This document shows positions 1-12,100 of a DNA stretch of 64,000 bases, piece after piece. The translations under genes and the position numbers were made by a program. The notes below the pieces were generated by a model. That model made no database searches, was not told the DNA's origin, and was given only the letters and a program-made list of their open reading frames with translations. How positions within the stretch are numbered: position 1 is the stretch's first letter; every line of letters begins with the position of its first letter. Origin of the DNA: Leptidea sinapis (Eukaryota; Arthropoda; Insecta; Lepidoptera; Pieridae); contig NC_066265.1 of NCBI RefSeq assembly GCF_905404315.1, forward strand, positions 13,935,501-13,999,500. Reading direction: 5' to 3'.

Positions 1-261
1 TCACAACGGCGCGTATTTATGTAGTGTAGCAGTAATGTGTAAGCATTATTGTGTTTCGGTCTGAAGGACACCGTAGCTAGTGAAATTACTGGGCATATGA
101 GACTTTACATTTTATGTCTCAAGGTGACGAGCGCAGTTGTAGTGACTCAGAATTTTTGAGTATTTCAAGAATCCTGAGCGGCACTGCATTGTAATAGGCA
201 GGGCGTATCATTTACTATCAACTGAACGTCCTGCTCGTCTGGACCCTTATTTTCATTAAAA
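1..261 (-). repeat. Repeat family A (about 310 bp SINE/MITE-like), copy 1
   Basis: It matches ten other copies in this window. In sense orientation the family starts near AATAAGGGACGAGACGAGCA and ends near GAGCCTCCCACTGGTA. It has no tail and no clear terminal inverted repeat. This copy is cut by the window edge. Confidence 0.8.
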
Positions 262-461
262 ACACTTATACAGACAAATACATATCGCTTTTTAATTTTA
301 TTATATAAAGTAATCAATAACATTTTAATATTTTTCAATTTAAATTCTCTTTCTTCTCTTAATTCTTTAAAAAAAATGTATTTTTGAATAAACATACCGC
401 TCAACAGTTCATCGGTGCAATCGTGTTTGATAATTAAATTTAGGATGTACAGGTTGGCTTA

Positions 462-770
462 CGGCCGTTCCCAATATACTATCTACAGATAGAGATAAAT
501 TACTACGTTCTACTGTCAGTAATTAGCTGACAATAATCTGAAGCTGTCTCAATATACCCGATAAGTCATTCTTATCGCCTTATATTGGGACGCGTGAATT
601 GCAATTTCCATACAAACTTCTATCGCTGGTAAGCTATACGTCCTCCCATTGACTGACAGCGTGTACGGATAAGGTGAGTTACCGTCGATTAGTATAGTGG
701 GACAGAAAAGTCAACGATAGTTACTATTTTTATCTCAAGTAAGAGATAGACTGAATATTGGGAACGGCCG
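462..770. mobile_element. MITE family B, copy 1 (309 bp)
   Basis: Ends CGGCCGTTCCC and GGGAACGGCCG are perfect inverted repeats flanked by TTA on both sides (459-461, 771-773). The TTA duplication is typical of PIF/Harbinger-type MITEs. Confidence 0.8.
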
Positions 771-1413
771 TTAGTCCATTGTAATATATTATGATTGTTT
801 TCTTTTTTGAAAATAAAGATTTTTGTATTTGTATTTCTAATTTAATCGATATGTATTAAATCTGAAATACACGCAATATATTTTTTTTTAAATTCTGTAA
901 TGCTTGCTAAATCTACTAAAGGAAATACTTAATTAAATAGGGTTTCTTACTCTAAAACTACATACGAACATAAATTAAGTACAATAGTCAGAACATATTG
1001 GGTCATAATTATAGTTAATTTAAACTTACATTAAATTGATAATTTACTTATCCAATATTTTAAAAGTAAATCATTTAATAGTGTTGGGGTTGGACTTAAG
1101 TGTCAAAGTTTTACATATGTATTTATTATATGGTGACAGCACTTTGCACTATGTTCCTTCTTTAACGGTATTCACTCTGGTTTTATGTAATTGAAAATAA
1201 ACAAGGATTATTTGTAAAGAAATACTATTAATAATTTTAGATTATTAAAATATAAATTGGAGCAATAGCTTTTAATGTTGTTTCTCTTTACAGGTTCCTA
1301 AATAATTGTAATGTTTGAAAGTGTAAAAGTTAGAAAGGTTTATAACAAAATAAATTTCTCTTTACAGAGCAACAATTAAATAGTTTTTGTTTCATTATAA
1401 AACATATTACATA

Positions 1414-1762
1414 CTAGCTGACCCGGCAAACGTTGTTTTGCCATATAAAGTATAATTCACGCGATAGTTTTTTAAGTAATAAAATATTGCCTATATTATA
1501 GCCTGTACATCATTTTGTTCTATTGTCAATAGTTTTTGCAGCGCACGCAAAAATAGGTTTTCGATTTTACACCTTGTGTTACAAAATAGAAATTTTATTA
1601 CGGATCCCTAATTTTGAAAAAAAAACATAGCCTATAGCCTTCCTTGATAAATGGACTACACAACACTGAAAGAATCATTAAAATCGGACCAGTAGTACCA
1701 GAGATTAGCGCGTTCAAACAAACAAACAAACATTGCAGCTTTATAATATGTATTAGTATAGA
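1414..1762 (-). mobile_element. Non-autonomous Helitron, type 1 (349 bp)
   Basis: On the minus strand it starts TCTATACTA and ends GGGTCAGCTAG, with a hairpin GGCAAA/TTTGCC just before, and sits between A and T. This is the classic Helitron end structure. It has the same length as the copy at 14059-14407. Confidence 0.85.
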
Positions 1763-2549
1763 TATAAAACGTGTTGAGGTCAGGAAAGTCAATTAAATTA
1801 CTCGCAGATCGTATAAAGAATGATTTATTTCTATTAGTTATGTTTAGAAATTATAATTAGGTATTATTCAACTAAAATATCTTAAACTTTCCAGTGGCAG
1901 CATTACGAGTTTGCGTTTGGCTGAGCTATTAAAGATTGGACCCAGAAATTTACAAGATCTCCCTTTAGTCGGGTTTCTATATCTCCTTTTTTTAGTAAAT
2001 ACTTTTACTGTGTATTTATTTAGCTACCAAGTATTTGGATTTTTTATTTTTTATTAAAACAGTAATTAGACAAAATTTTACCATTTTGTAGTTATTTAAA
2101 TAGCACACTTTGTTACTCTTTTCAAAATGTAGTTCAATTAACTTTTATTGTAACTAGTTTTTTAATTAACATTTGGGTTTAACGACGAAAGACGAAACGT
2201 ATTTTTATTGTTTTTACTGCAGAAGATGTATATTATACTGTAGTTTAAAGTTGTTTTATTATTTATCTCATGTTGTTTTTAAATTTAGTTCATCGCGGAT
2301 TCAGTTTATTTGAAGCATAAATTGACGGTAGAATTTTACATAATCTGTTTTTGAATTCAATCGCCCAAAATAATGTTATGATGCAAAGCCTCTAAACAAA
2401 ACTTAATAGAAAAACTTATCTTATCAGAGTTAGTGCTGGAATATCAGTTATCGTGTCAACATATTAATTAATTAATGCCATAAATTTGGAAGAAAGAAAT
2501 AAATAAATTTTGTCATCTAGTATGAAGGAGCGTAATATAAGTATCTGAA

Positions 2550-2818
2550 AAATTCAAAAGAACTGATAAAATCCTTTTTTGAAGGTTACTATTACATTAT
2601 AATAACACAGATTGGGAATGGATCGACCGCCCTCAGGCTATTAAAGAATAAGTTTAGTTGTACGTTCTTTGTACCTATATTTTTTTTTGAAAAAAAAAGC
2701 CCGCTGAGTTTGTTGCGCACGTTCTTCTCCGGTCTGAGACATGCTTTTCGAATGGGTTGGAAGTTTTTGACTTCCAATAAGTGATGTCACACCCTACTTT
2801 GAATAAAAATATTATGTT
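2550..2818 (+). mobile_element. LINE 3' end (jockey/CR1-like family a)
   Basis: Contains the family 3' UTR (CAGATTGGGAATGG... to ...TCAATAAGTGATGTCAC, then AATAAAAATATT). It is truncated at the 5' side. It shares its 3' end with copies at 7505, 49382, 51563 and 42040. Confidence 0.65.
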
Positions 2819-3051
2819 TAAATACATAAAAATATTTCAATATTTTACTGTAAGCCTATAACGATACTTAAAATGTTAGAAATATGATCTTTAGTGATCC
2901 GTTAAGTTTTACAAAATAACTTAGAAATACCAATGTTATTATTGGAGGCATTAGCTTAGACAGTAAAACTTTTCTCACATTTTTAAATGAAAGATCTATA
3001 CCTGCTCAGCGTTATATTGTAGTTAGATCTCACGTGATTACAATTGAACCA

Positions 3052-3440
3052 GCCTAGCGAAACTCTCTAAGAAAAAAAACGATTCTCTCGATAGTATGAA
3101 ACGTGCAGTCATTGATGTAATGTTCATCGTTTGCTCACGAGTGAAACCCTACAACCGGACACGTCCACACGCAACCAATAGCCGATTAGAACTGGCCTTC
3201 CGCTGTACTGTGCATACTGAATTCCTTATATAGCACTCAACGTCACACGGTTAATGTCACTGTCGATGTCGTGACAGTGACAATGATAGTTAACACATAC
3301 TCTGTTAAGACTAGATGTCAGTACACTACAACTGATAGATTGACAGATGACGGCTATAATCTTGTAAAAAACGGGGATAGCCGAAATCCACTACGTTTAC
3401 GCAACTTTTCTCTTTCAAACTTAGCCGGATTATACTTGGT
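3052..3440 (+). repeat. Repeat family G, copy 1
   Basis: Blocks at 3052-3115 and 3345-3405 (GACGGCTATAATCTTGTAAA, TAGCCGAAATCCACTACG) match 22690-22870 in the opposite orientation. The interior differs. It also holds a 9-bp perfect hairpin GTCACTGTC/GACAGTGAC at 3256-3281. Confidence 0.5.
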
Positions 3441-3891
3441 CGCCAATCGTCATACTATATTTCAAATATATGTTAAATCACGGCACGTTTTATTAGATTA
3501 TGTGTTAAATTAAATTTCAATTTCAATGTTTACTCTTTGGTGTTGAGGATCTACCTGAAAACGAGAGGCGATTGATCGATAGCATCCATCTGGGTTCAGG
3601 AGCGCTCACCTAATAAACAAACAGAAGAAGTTGTAATAAATGTTTTTTTAAATGTAAATGGGATTAACAATCCAAATGTTGAGTTTTTCTTGTGTGTTTT
3701 CGTGAGTCTCGTTTCAGAACTCAACAAGTCAACATCTGCTGAAGGTGCCTTGCCTAGGTGTGGAGAGACAAACCACGTGTCGAATTGGTGACACACAAAA
3801 CATTTAAATAATTATTACGGGATTTTCGCAAAATATCACCAAATTCAATAAAAAAAAAAGGATTGTGTCTTTTTATGAAACCACGGTAAAA

Positions 3892-4122
3892 GTGAAACTT
3901 TTGTTCAAATTATAGACATTTAACTAGAAAATAACAACATTATTCACATTAAAGACTGACAAAAACAAACAAGCAGCGTGGAACACTGGCACAAATGAGT
4001 AATAGTCTATACATTACACGGTCAGCTGCTGCGAACTATAGGCGCCGCCCGACCGTCACGCGACAAGCATCACACAGACGAAAAAGTATGAGACGATGTA
4101 CTAAAAGTTTCACTTCTAAAAG
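3892..4122. mobile_element. Small MITE-like element
   Basis: Bounded by AAAAGTGAAACTTTT on the left and AAAAGTTTCACTTCT on the right, an inverted pair around about 230 bp with no ORF. Confidence 0.45.
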
Positions 4123-5105
4123 TGATGACTTTAAACAATGTCTTTATTTTGTAAACGGCTAACATTCTTGGCTAGAATATAAATATGCGAGCCTGAGCCT
4201 TGAGCGTCTCGGAACAGCTTTGGAATACAATTCGTATAAACTAAGTCGCTAATTTCATAGTTGAGTCGACTATTAGTATTGGTTGCTAAGAGATACCTTA
4301 TGTATGTCGCCACACATCGTCACAAGAGACAACTGACATGTCCTTCGTCTTTTATTTTCGTTACAGAAACTCACTCAAACGTTCCTAATTGTCTGGTCGT
4401 TGTGCCAATTCTTTGTCTAACACGAGTGTATTTGCCGGCAATATTTGCTAATTGTGAACTTCAAATGAGTTTTTACGAGAGTCGATTATATTTTTATTGA
4501 ATACATTATTGTGAATTGCCATGTTAGACTATGAGCATTATTTTTGTAGATAAGTTGGACAAGTTTTAAGTGTTTTTGTTGTAACTTATATTAATGTATA
4601 CAGTATGCTTCTTAGAAGATTCTATGGATACCGGCCATATGGGCATCACTGCAACACCTTTTTCTCCCGCCAAGTATTAGAGTGCATGGGTTCTACTCTC
4701 TATCTCCGAATCGAAACTTCGTAAACGAACGAAATTTAAACGAAGTTTCGACAGTGACCCTACTCTATTTTGTTTTCCGAAACATCGACGAAGTTCGGAA
4801 CCAAACACAATATACGGGAATGAATGGTGAACGATTGAATTGAACTAATGACAACCAAAATTATCTGTATAATCCTATCGGCCTGTAGTAGTGTAAGTGT
4901 GTGCGTGGGGCTATGTATTTACACGTTAATCGGCTTGCTTTGGTGCCACACTGTAATGTAAGGTGACACGGAGTCCTTATTTTTTACTAGTCCGTGCCTT
5001 ATATAGTTGATATTTAAATTCTTTGTCTTAAGCGATACTCATTTTGTATTTTTATGCAAATAACAACGAATAACATAATTACGTATAAATCCAGTGCACT
5101 CAATC

Positions 5106-5245
5106 ATAGTCAAAGTCAAATAAACTATTCAATCGGGCTTCAAATAAGCGCTTTTGAATCGTCACTATAAATATTTCTTGTGAAATTACTGATTCTACCA
5201 TATTATTATTAGAAGAACATACAAGAAACTCAGCATGATATAAAT
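5106..5245 (-). repeat. LINE 3'-end-like repeat, family I
   Basis: Reads GTCAAAGTCAAATAAACTAT then GCGCTTTTGAATCGTCACTA. It is related to 13206-13290. In reverse it ends in AATAAA-type tails typical of CR1-like LINE 3' ends. Confidence 0.45.
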
Positions 5246-5372
5246 TAATCCATTTACATTTAAGATACGCATTTTGTAAAATCTAACGTGAGATTGGGGG
5301 TGCTTCAAGCATAACCAGCGTGTTATACGCAAAATTACGCAATTTAAACAAATTAAATTTTTAACCAAAATC

Positions 5373-5450
5373 TTTGATTGTTGCGGGACTCGAGCCCGCG
5401 GACCTCTCGGTTTCCTTCCGAGCGCTCAGCCAACCAACTAGTTGATAAAT
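5373..5450 (-). repeat. tRNA-derived SINE head, degraded
   Basis: The minus strand shows a B-box-like GGGCTCGAGTCCCGC and a GCTC/GAGC D arm, as in the SINEs at 6475, 12127 and 19221. The anticodon arm is disrupted, so it is not a functional tRNA. Confidence 0.5.
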
Positions 5451-5555
5451 TTTGGTTACAAATTATTTTTTTAATTACTCACTTAGGGGGTTATCACCTT
5501 GACATAACAAATTGTTTACGCAATTTAAAGTTTAAAATGTACGAGTATACACTTT

Positions 5556-5876
5556 TATAATAAAGTCCCAGCCACTGTTCAGGCATTATCTATAATAAAT
5601 TTAAATGTTTTATTAAAAACGGCTTGTCGTAAATCCTACTACTCCACAGCTGAATATCTAAGTGATCGGACAGCCTGGGACTAGATTATGATTATTTTAT
5701 AGCAATAGCAATGACACTAAAATATTGTATAAAAAGATCGCAAAAAGAAAATGCTGGGAGATTTTCTTGCGCCTCTTCTTCTCTCTCAGAGCGCCATTTG
5801 TTTCCGAAGCGGTAGTAGTATATTAGAAATGACATCAAAAATAATTCTAAAGGAATCAATTTTGAGAAAACAAATG
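5556..5876 (+). repeat. Repeat family E, copy 1 (LINE-derived)
   Basis: Starts AATAAAGTCCCAGCCACTGT and includes CAGAGCGCCATTTGTTTCCG. It is the reverse complement of 40225-40560. It ends 52 bp before the PRODH acceptor. Confidence 0.6.
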
Positions 5877-5928
5877 CCTTTTAGTACGAGTAATATTGTG
5901 ATTGATATTTTTGGATTTGTCTCTTCAG

Positions 5929-6110
5929 CGCTTCGATCTCGGTATGCGGCGACAAGGAGGAGGAAGGCCAACTCAAGCAGTACCACGTGGAGCAGAGGTT
6001 CGCTGACCGGCGCTACAAGGTTACCAGTGCCAGGACATACTTCTACCTCAACGAGGCCTCTTGCGAGAAGAATATGGAAGCGTTCCTGAAGAGTATCGAT
6101 GCTGTTGCAG
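5929..6110 (+). CDS. PRODH: PRODH visible exon 1
   Basis: Acceptor ctcttcag and donor gtattt. It begins with the last base of a split codon and reads ASISVCGDKEEEG... to ...NMEAFLKSIDAVA, ending with the first base of a Gly codon. The segment VTSARTYFYLNEASCEKNM is typical of animal PRODH before the catalytic barrel. Confidence 0.96.
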
Positions 6111-9100
6111 GTATTTCTTACTATCTATAGCCCTTAAATTTATTATGTACCTACCTTTTTTAAGAAATTAAGGGACGAGACGAGCAGGACGTTCAGTTGA
6201 TGGTATTTGATACGCCCTGCCCATTTCAATGCGATGCCGCTCAGGATGCGCTCGTCACCTGAAGACATAAGATATTAAGTCTCTTCAGTAATGTCACTAG
6301 TTACAGCGCCTTTCAGACTGAAACACAATAATGGTTAAATATTACTGCTTCACGGCAGAAATAGGCACCGTGGTACCCATAATCTAGCCGGCATCCTGTG
6401 CAAACGAGCTATCTACTTACGTAAGGCAATTGTGATATCTAAACAATTTGTTATGTTTTTAAAGTGATAACCCTCACTTCTGCGATTAAATAAACAAATA
6501 GAAAACAAAATTTTATGAACGATACGGGACTCGAACCCGCGACCTCTCGCGTTCCGTGAGAGCGCTCGTCCAACTGAGCGAACTGTTCGAGTGACGTATT
6601 GTTGAAAGCCACGACCTGAGTGTTGAACAAAGCATACAAGATTTTAACAGGCTCTAGGCTTAGTCAGGTGACTAAGCCTTCCCAACATTTTATCTCAACA
6701 TTCACCGCGTTTTTTTTTATTTTAATCTATGCGTAGAAACCATCACGCCTCTTTGAACACTAAACAGTGCCTTTTTAGAAACATTCCTTGCGTATATTCT
6801 TTTAAGTTGGAAGAGATCGAGAAACCAGTGAACGGGTCAGTGATGCTAAGTGATCACCGCAGTCCACATGCTCGGCAAGACCGGAGGAATCACAGGGGCG
6901 TCGCCAGCCATTTAGAAAGTGTACGCGCCTTTTTTGAAGGTACCCAAGTCGTATCACCCTGGGAACACCATAATATAAGGAAGCTCATTCCACAGCTTGG
7001 TTGTACGTGTACATCCAAATGGTGGGGATGATCGAACATAAAACCTCATTCTAAGTGGAAACTCTTCACAAGCCGCAAACTCTATAACACGAATTCTAGC
7101 CCGCCTTCCTTGACAGTCGTCCTACAAGTATTACGTTATTCAAAAGAATTGTTAAAAAGCGGTTGTCTGGTAAAGGTTACTATTTTTTTCATGAAAATAA
7201 GGGATGAGACGAGCAGGACGTTCAGCTGATGGTAATTGATACGCCTTACCCATTACAATGCAGTGCCGCTGAGGATTTCTTGAAAAACCAAAAAATTCTG
7301 AGCGGCACTACAATTGCGCTCGTCACCTTGAGACATAAGATGTTAAGTCTCATTTTCCCAGTAATTTCACTAGCTGCGGTGCCCTGCAGATCGAAACACA
7401 GTAATGTTTACACATTACTGCTACACGGCAGAAATAGGCGCCGTTGTGGTACCCATAATCTAGCCGGCTTCTTGTGCAAAAGAGCCTCCCACTGGTACTT
7501 CTTAATGATACAGATTGGGAATGGAGCGACCGCCCTCAGGCTATTAAATAATAAGTTTAATTGTACAATATTACTCTGTAAACATATTTTATGATGAAAA
7601 AAAAAAGCCCGCTGAATTTGTTGCGCCCGTTCTTCTCAGGCCTGAGGAATTTGGAAGATTTTGGAATGGGTGGTAGTTTTTTTTTGACTTTCAATAAGTG
7701 ACGTCACATCCTATTTTGAATAAAAATATTTGAATTTGAACAGTAAGTCTTAAAGTATTAAATAAATTGTTTTTTATTACTTTTGCAGGTATCACACAGA
7801 GCACCGGGCTGATGGCTGTAAAACTGACAGCTCTTGGAAGACCTCAGTTACTTGTGAGTATATTATATATATACTAGCTGACCCAGCAAACGTTGTATTG
7901 CCGATATTAAAATCGCGATACAAAAGTAACTGTTGATCGTAGATGGGTGAAAATTTGAAGTTGTATGTATTTTTTAATGCCGACTCATAATAAAACAAAT
8001 TTAAAAAAAAATGTCAAAAAAATTAAATATTAATTAAAATTCGTGTGGACCACCCTTAACATTTAGGGGGATGAAAAATTGATGTTGTCCGATTCTCAGA
8101 TCTACCCAATATGCACTCAAAATTTCATGAGAGTTGGTCAAGCCGTTTCGGAGGAGTTCAATGTTTAACACCATGACACGAGAATTTTATATATTAGATG
8201 ACAATTTGACAAATAACACTTTACCAATATTTCATCTGAAGTTCATCGACAAACAAACGCTTCAAATCATGGCAAGATAGTCACAATTTCTTAAGTCGTT
8301 AACTGGAACAAAAAATATATTTCGGATGATTTTTAACCGACTTCAAAAAGGAGGAGGTTATCAATTCGATCGCTATTTTTTTATGTATGTACACCGATTA
8401 CTCTGATATTTATTATTCGATATACGTGATTTTTCTCTAGTTCGATGCAGAATAGATGACATTTGATAACAATTTTACATAGTTTGACCCAGTAGTTTTC
8501 ATTTTATCAAATTTTTTTATAAATATTTTGTTTACCTCGATGATATAAGTAATTGTTTTTTGTGTGCGGATTTTTTTGGAGTTTTTATTCAGGTTGGTTA
8601 TATATTATTATTATTAACTGACACTAAATAGTAAAATAAATTACGTTATTAAAAACTGAAAAGTATCAAATAACCAAAAATTTAATTTAATACACCTTTA
8701 CCTTTAATATTAATAAAATACTATTATTTGTATATGCTACATATCGATAGCGTTGAAGTCGGTGCCAAGCCAAATGTAATAAGTAAGTACCTACACTCGC
8801 CACGCGTGACTGAGCGTGATAGCTCCGTCTAGACTCTAGAACAAAACAATCCAAGCAGACAGACACGCGTGGCCAGACAACCTTAATAATTACAGTAAGG
8901 AAGTTGTTCATAATATTAACTTTTATTTTGTTTAGGGCTTGGCACCGACTTAAAACCTATCAATAGGTAGCACATATAAATAATAACATTTATCAATATT
9001 AAAGGTAAAGGTTTTAAATTAAATTTTTAGTTATTTGATACTTTTCAGTTTTTGAAGTCGGTTTTTTTTAAACGTTGATTATTTTTTACTATTCGAAGAA

Positions 9101-12100
9101 AGAAGAAAATATGCAAAAGCTGTAACTCATTTGCCAAAAGCTAAAAGCTGAAACAAAACATATACGGATTATTTGCAAATATCTCCAAAAGTGATAGAGA
9201 CTTTTGAAATTTATAAAAGATGATGAAGAAGATGATGCTGAGTTAAGACTTTAACCCCCTTATTCATAATAGTCTGCTAACTTAGAGCATTGCTAATTCT
9301 CACTCTGTCTTCTTCTATTGACCTAAGTCAGAATGAGAAAAAACACTCCTTAGCGGCTGTTTAATGTTAGCGGACCATTATGAATGAGGGGGTAAGAGTT
9401 TAAGAGTATGTTTAACTAAGAAATAAAAAAGAATATTTTTTGCTTAACAACAATTTTTTTTTGAAAATGCGAGCTAATAGGTGTATCTGTATCGGTTTCA
9501 GCTTCAACTATCAGAGGTCATCATGCGTGCACGTAATTACATGCAACAGATAGCTGGTGGTACCGGAAACGTCCTCACGCACCACAAAACCATCGAGGAC
9601 TTCCAGCGGTACCTCGGCGAACACTCCTCCAAACCAGAGGTCCAGGACTTTATGAAGAAGATCACCTCTGATACGGAAGGGTAAGTAAACTCACAAACTC
9701 GTAGCGATCAATAGAGGTGCTCGAATTGTCGGGGACCCAGTGCTCTGTGAATGGCTAGATCACTTGGCGTTGCGTAGAGACGTCGCTTCATTGTGTGTCT
9801 TCTACCGCATTTATCACGAGACCTTAAAACAATCCGTACGATTGGCAGTGAAGAATTTTCCCATGGAAAGAGTGCGTGCTTCTATTGATAACTGGCCTCA
9901 ACGTTTTAAGGACTGTATTGCAGCCAATGGAGACCACTTCGAATAAGCTTGTTATATTTTAAATTGTTTTATATTTATATATTGAACTAATACACTGTAA
10001 AAGTAACAAATGTTATTTGCAATAGAATTTATTTTTATTTGTTTCAGTATTTGTGGCAAGACTAGGTATAAATCCAGTGTCCTGATGTATGTTTCGAATG
10101 AACTCCTAAACTAATGAATGGATTTTAATGGGGATTACTTCATTATTATTATTATTATTTATAATAGACTAAGCAGCTTTCGCTGATGCGTCTATATCAT
10201 TTGCCATATCTATCCAAATGTTTGTCCAGTCTATTCTTAAACTGATTAACAGATTTTGATTTAACCACATCCTTGGGCAATCTATTCCATATATGAACGA
10301 CTCTGTTGGTCAGAAAGTGTTTCAATAGATTTGATGATGCTAATTGATATTCTAGCTTCATATCATGTCCCCTTAGTCTAGGATTGCTCTTCCTTGGAAA
10401 CATGCTCTCAAAATTGATGCTCATGAAGTGCATTTTAATCCAACTTGAGAGATAGGATAGTTTTTATTTCGATTTGGGACCCATAATTATTTTTATTTCC
10501 AATATTTGTTTTGTATGTACATATTTTCTATGAGAGAATTTATTGACGCACGGTGTGACAGTTCTGCTGTGAAACAATTTCATTACAATAATAGGGACCA
10601 GATCTTATAAAATAACTCTTGATGTTATGAAATATTATGAATTATTGACAAGTTCATAATAGTTATTTATGCAACTGTTGTGTAATAAGGGGTATTAAAA
10701 CACTCATGTGATAATAGTATCACATGAGTGTTTTAATACCTAATTATGAACAGTTGCATACAAGACTTTATCTATGCCCAGAATATGAATCCTCTTAAAG
10801 ATTCTGAAACAGTTAGCTTAATGCTAACATTAAAACACCAGTCCTAGTAGTAGCCTAATATCATTAATTACTGATTATATACAAATAAACTAAGTATTAA
10901 TGTATCAATTATTTATTTTAGTAGTAATTTACATTTTATATAGTGCAATAATTAAAATTCACTCGAATATTCAGCGTTTAAAATGAATCGCTCATTTTTG
11001 TAAACAAAACAATAAAAATATCGAAGAAAAATGGTGGGGATTCGAATAAGCTATTTTTTAGGGCGCGTGACGTTCTGGTAGTGTGGAACGCGCATAAACG
11101 AAAAAGTTCTTTTTTCAAAATTCATACAGATACCACGCATCGAGCAATAAGAATGTGGCTGAATTGAAACTCTTTGCGCATGAAGGGATTGAAAAAAAAA
11201 CATAGGAGTGTTGTAATGAAATTCAGTACAACATTACAACACTCGTTTGGATGATGTAATGGTTATTAGAACATTGGGTGTTTTAATGTTGGCAATAAGC
11301 TAACTGTTTCAGAATCTTTAATAGAGGATTTAAAGCATTGGTGTAGATAAAAGACATTATTTTATTTATTGTGTACATAACAACGTCTGTCGGGTCAGCT
11401 AGTCTTAAATATATATATTATAGAACAATCTACTACAGTAGGTACCTACAATAGAATGTTCTGGAAAGCAACTAGTCGTTTTCTCTGCATGCACTTTTTA
11501 TTTACCGCACGCTTGTGTATAACTAAAATGTATTGATAGGCGACGTGTTCCAGCGTGCTGCATCTTTTCCCGTGGTACAGGTCAGTGGCATCGCCTTGTT
11601 CTCGTAATGGTGGATACGTATTGACTAGTTTACAGTTGCTATGTCCAAGGCCTCTTTACATACAGCCGAATCTGTTGGGGAACGAATTACCTCGTCAAAG
11701 AAAAGAATTAGTGTGGATATGTCGCTTGTCGTCTGTTTGTTTATGCTTTAAATACACAATCATTTAGCTACTCCTAAGCTAGATTAACCACCGCTCATCA
11801 TATTCTACTATTAATTAATATTAATTCGTATTCATAATCGGAATCGTTATAGATATAAAAAGTCTTATCTACTATATAGAGCTAGGTAAATTATAGTGTA
11901 AGGATTCGTACGTTTCATAAACATTATGGGATTTTGAACAAGCAAGGAACAGTATTACATTTACACAAATTAAATTTGAAAACAAAAATTTTGAACGATG
12001 CGGGACTTGAACCCGTGACCTCTCGCATTCCGTCCGATTGCTGTATTGTTCACTACACTATCAAAGTAGATCCTCTAGATGAAGCCGTAACCTGAGAGTT

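Larger units (their letters stand above)
1..5928. other. Upstream or intron sequence before the first visible PRODH exon
   Basis: No coding exon was recognised. It holds the repeats listed separately. The stretches 771-1413, 1763-2549 and 4123-5105 are AT-rich with nothing I can name. The missing PRODH N-terminal exons may be further upstream. Confidence 0.5.

Noticed and set aside
3271..3513. Open frame that might be an upstream PRODH exon
   Set aside because: No resemblance to PRODH, no splice context, and it overlaps repeat family G.
5751..6089. 112-codon plus-strand open frame
   Set aside because: It crosses a repeat and the exon in a different frame from PRODH; a shadow of exon 5929-6110.
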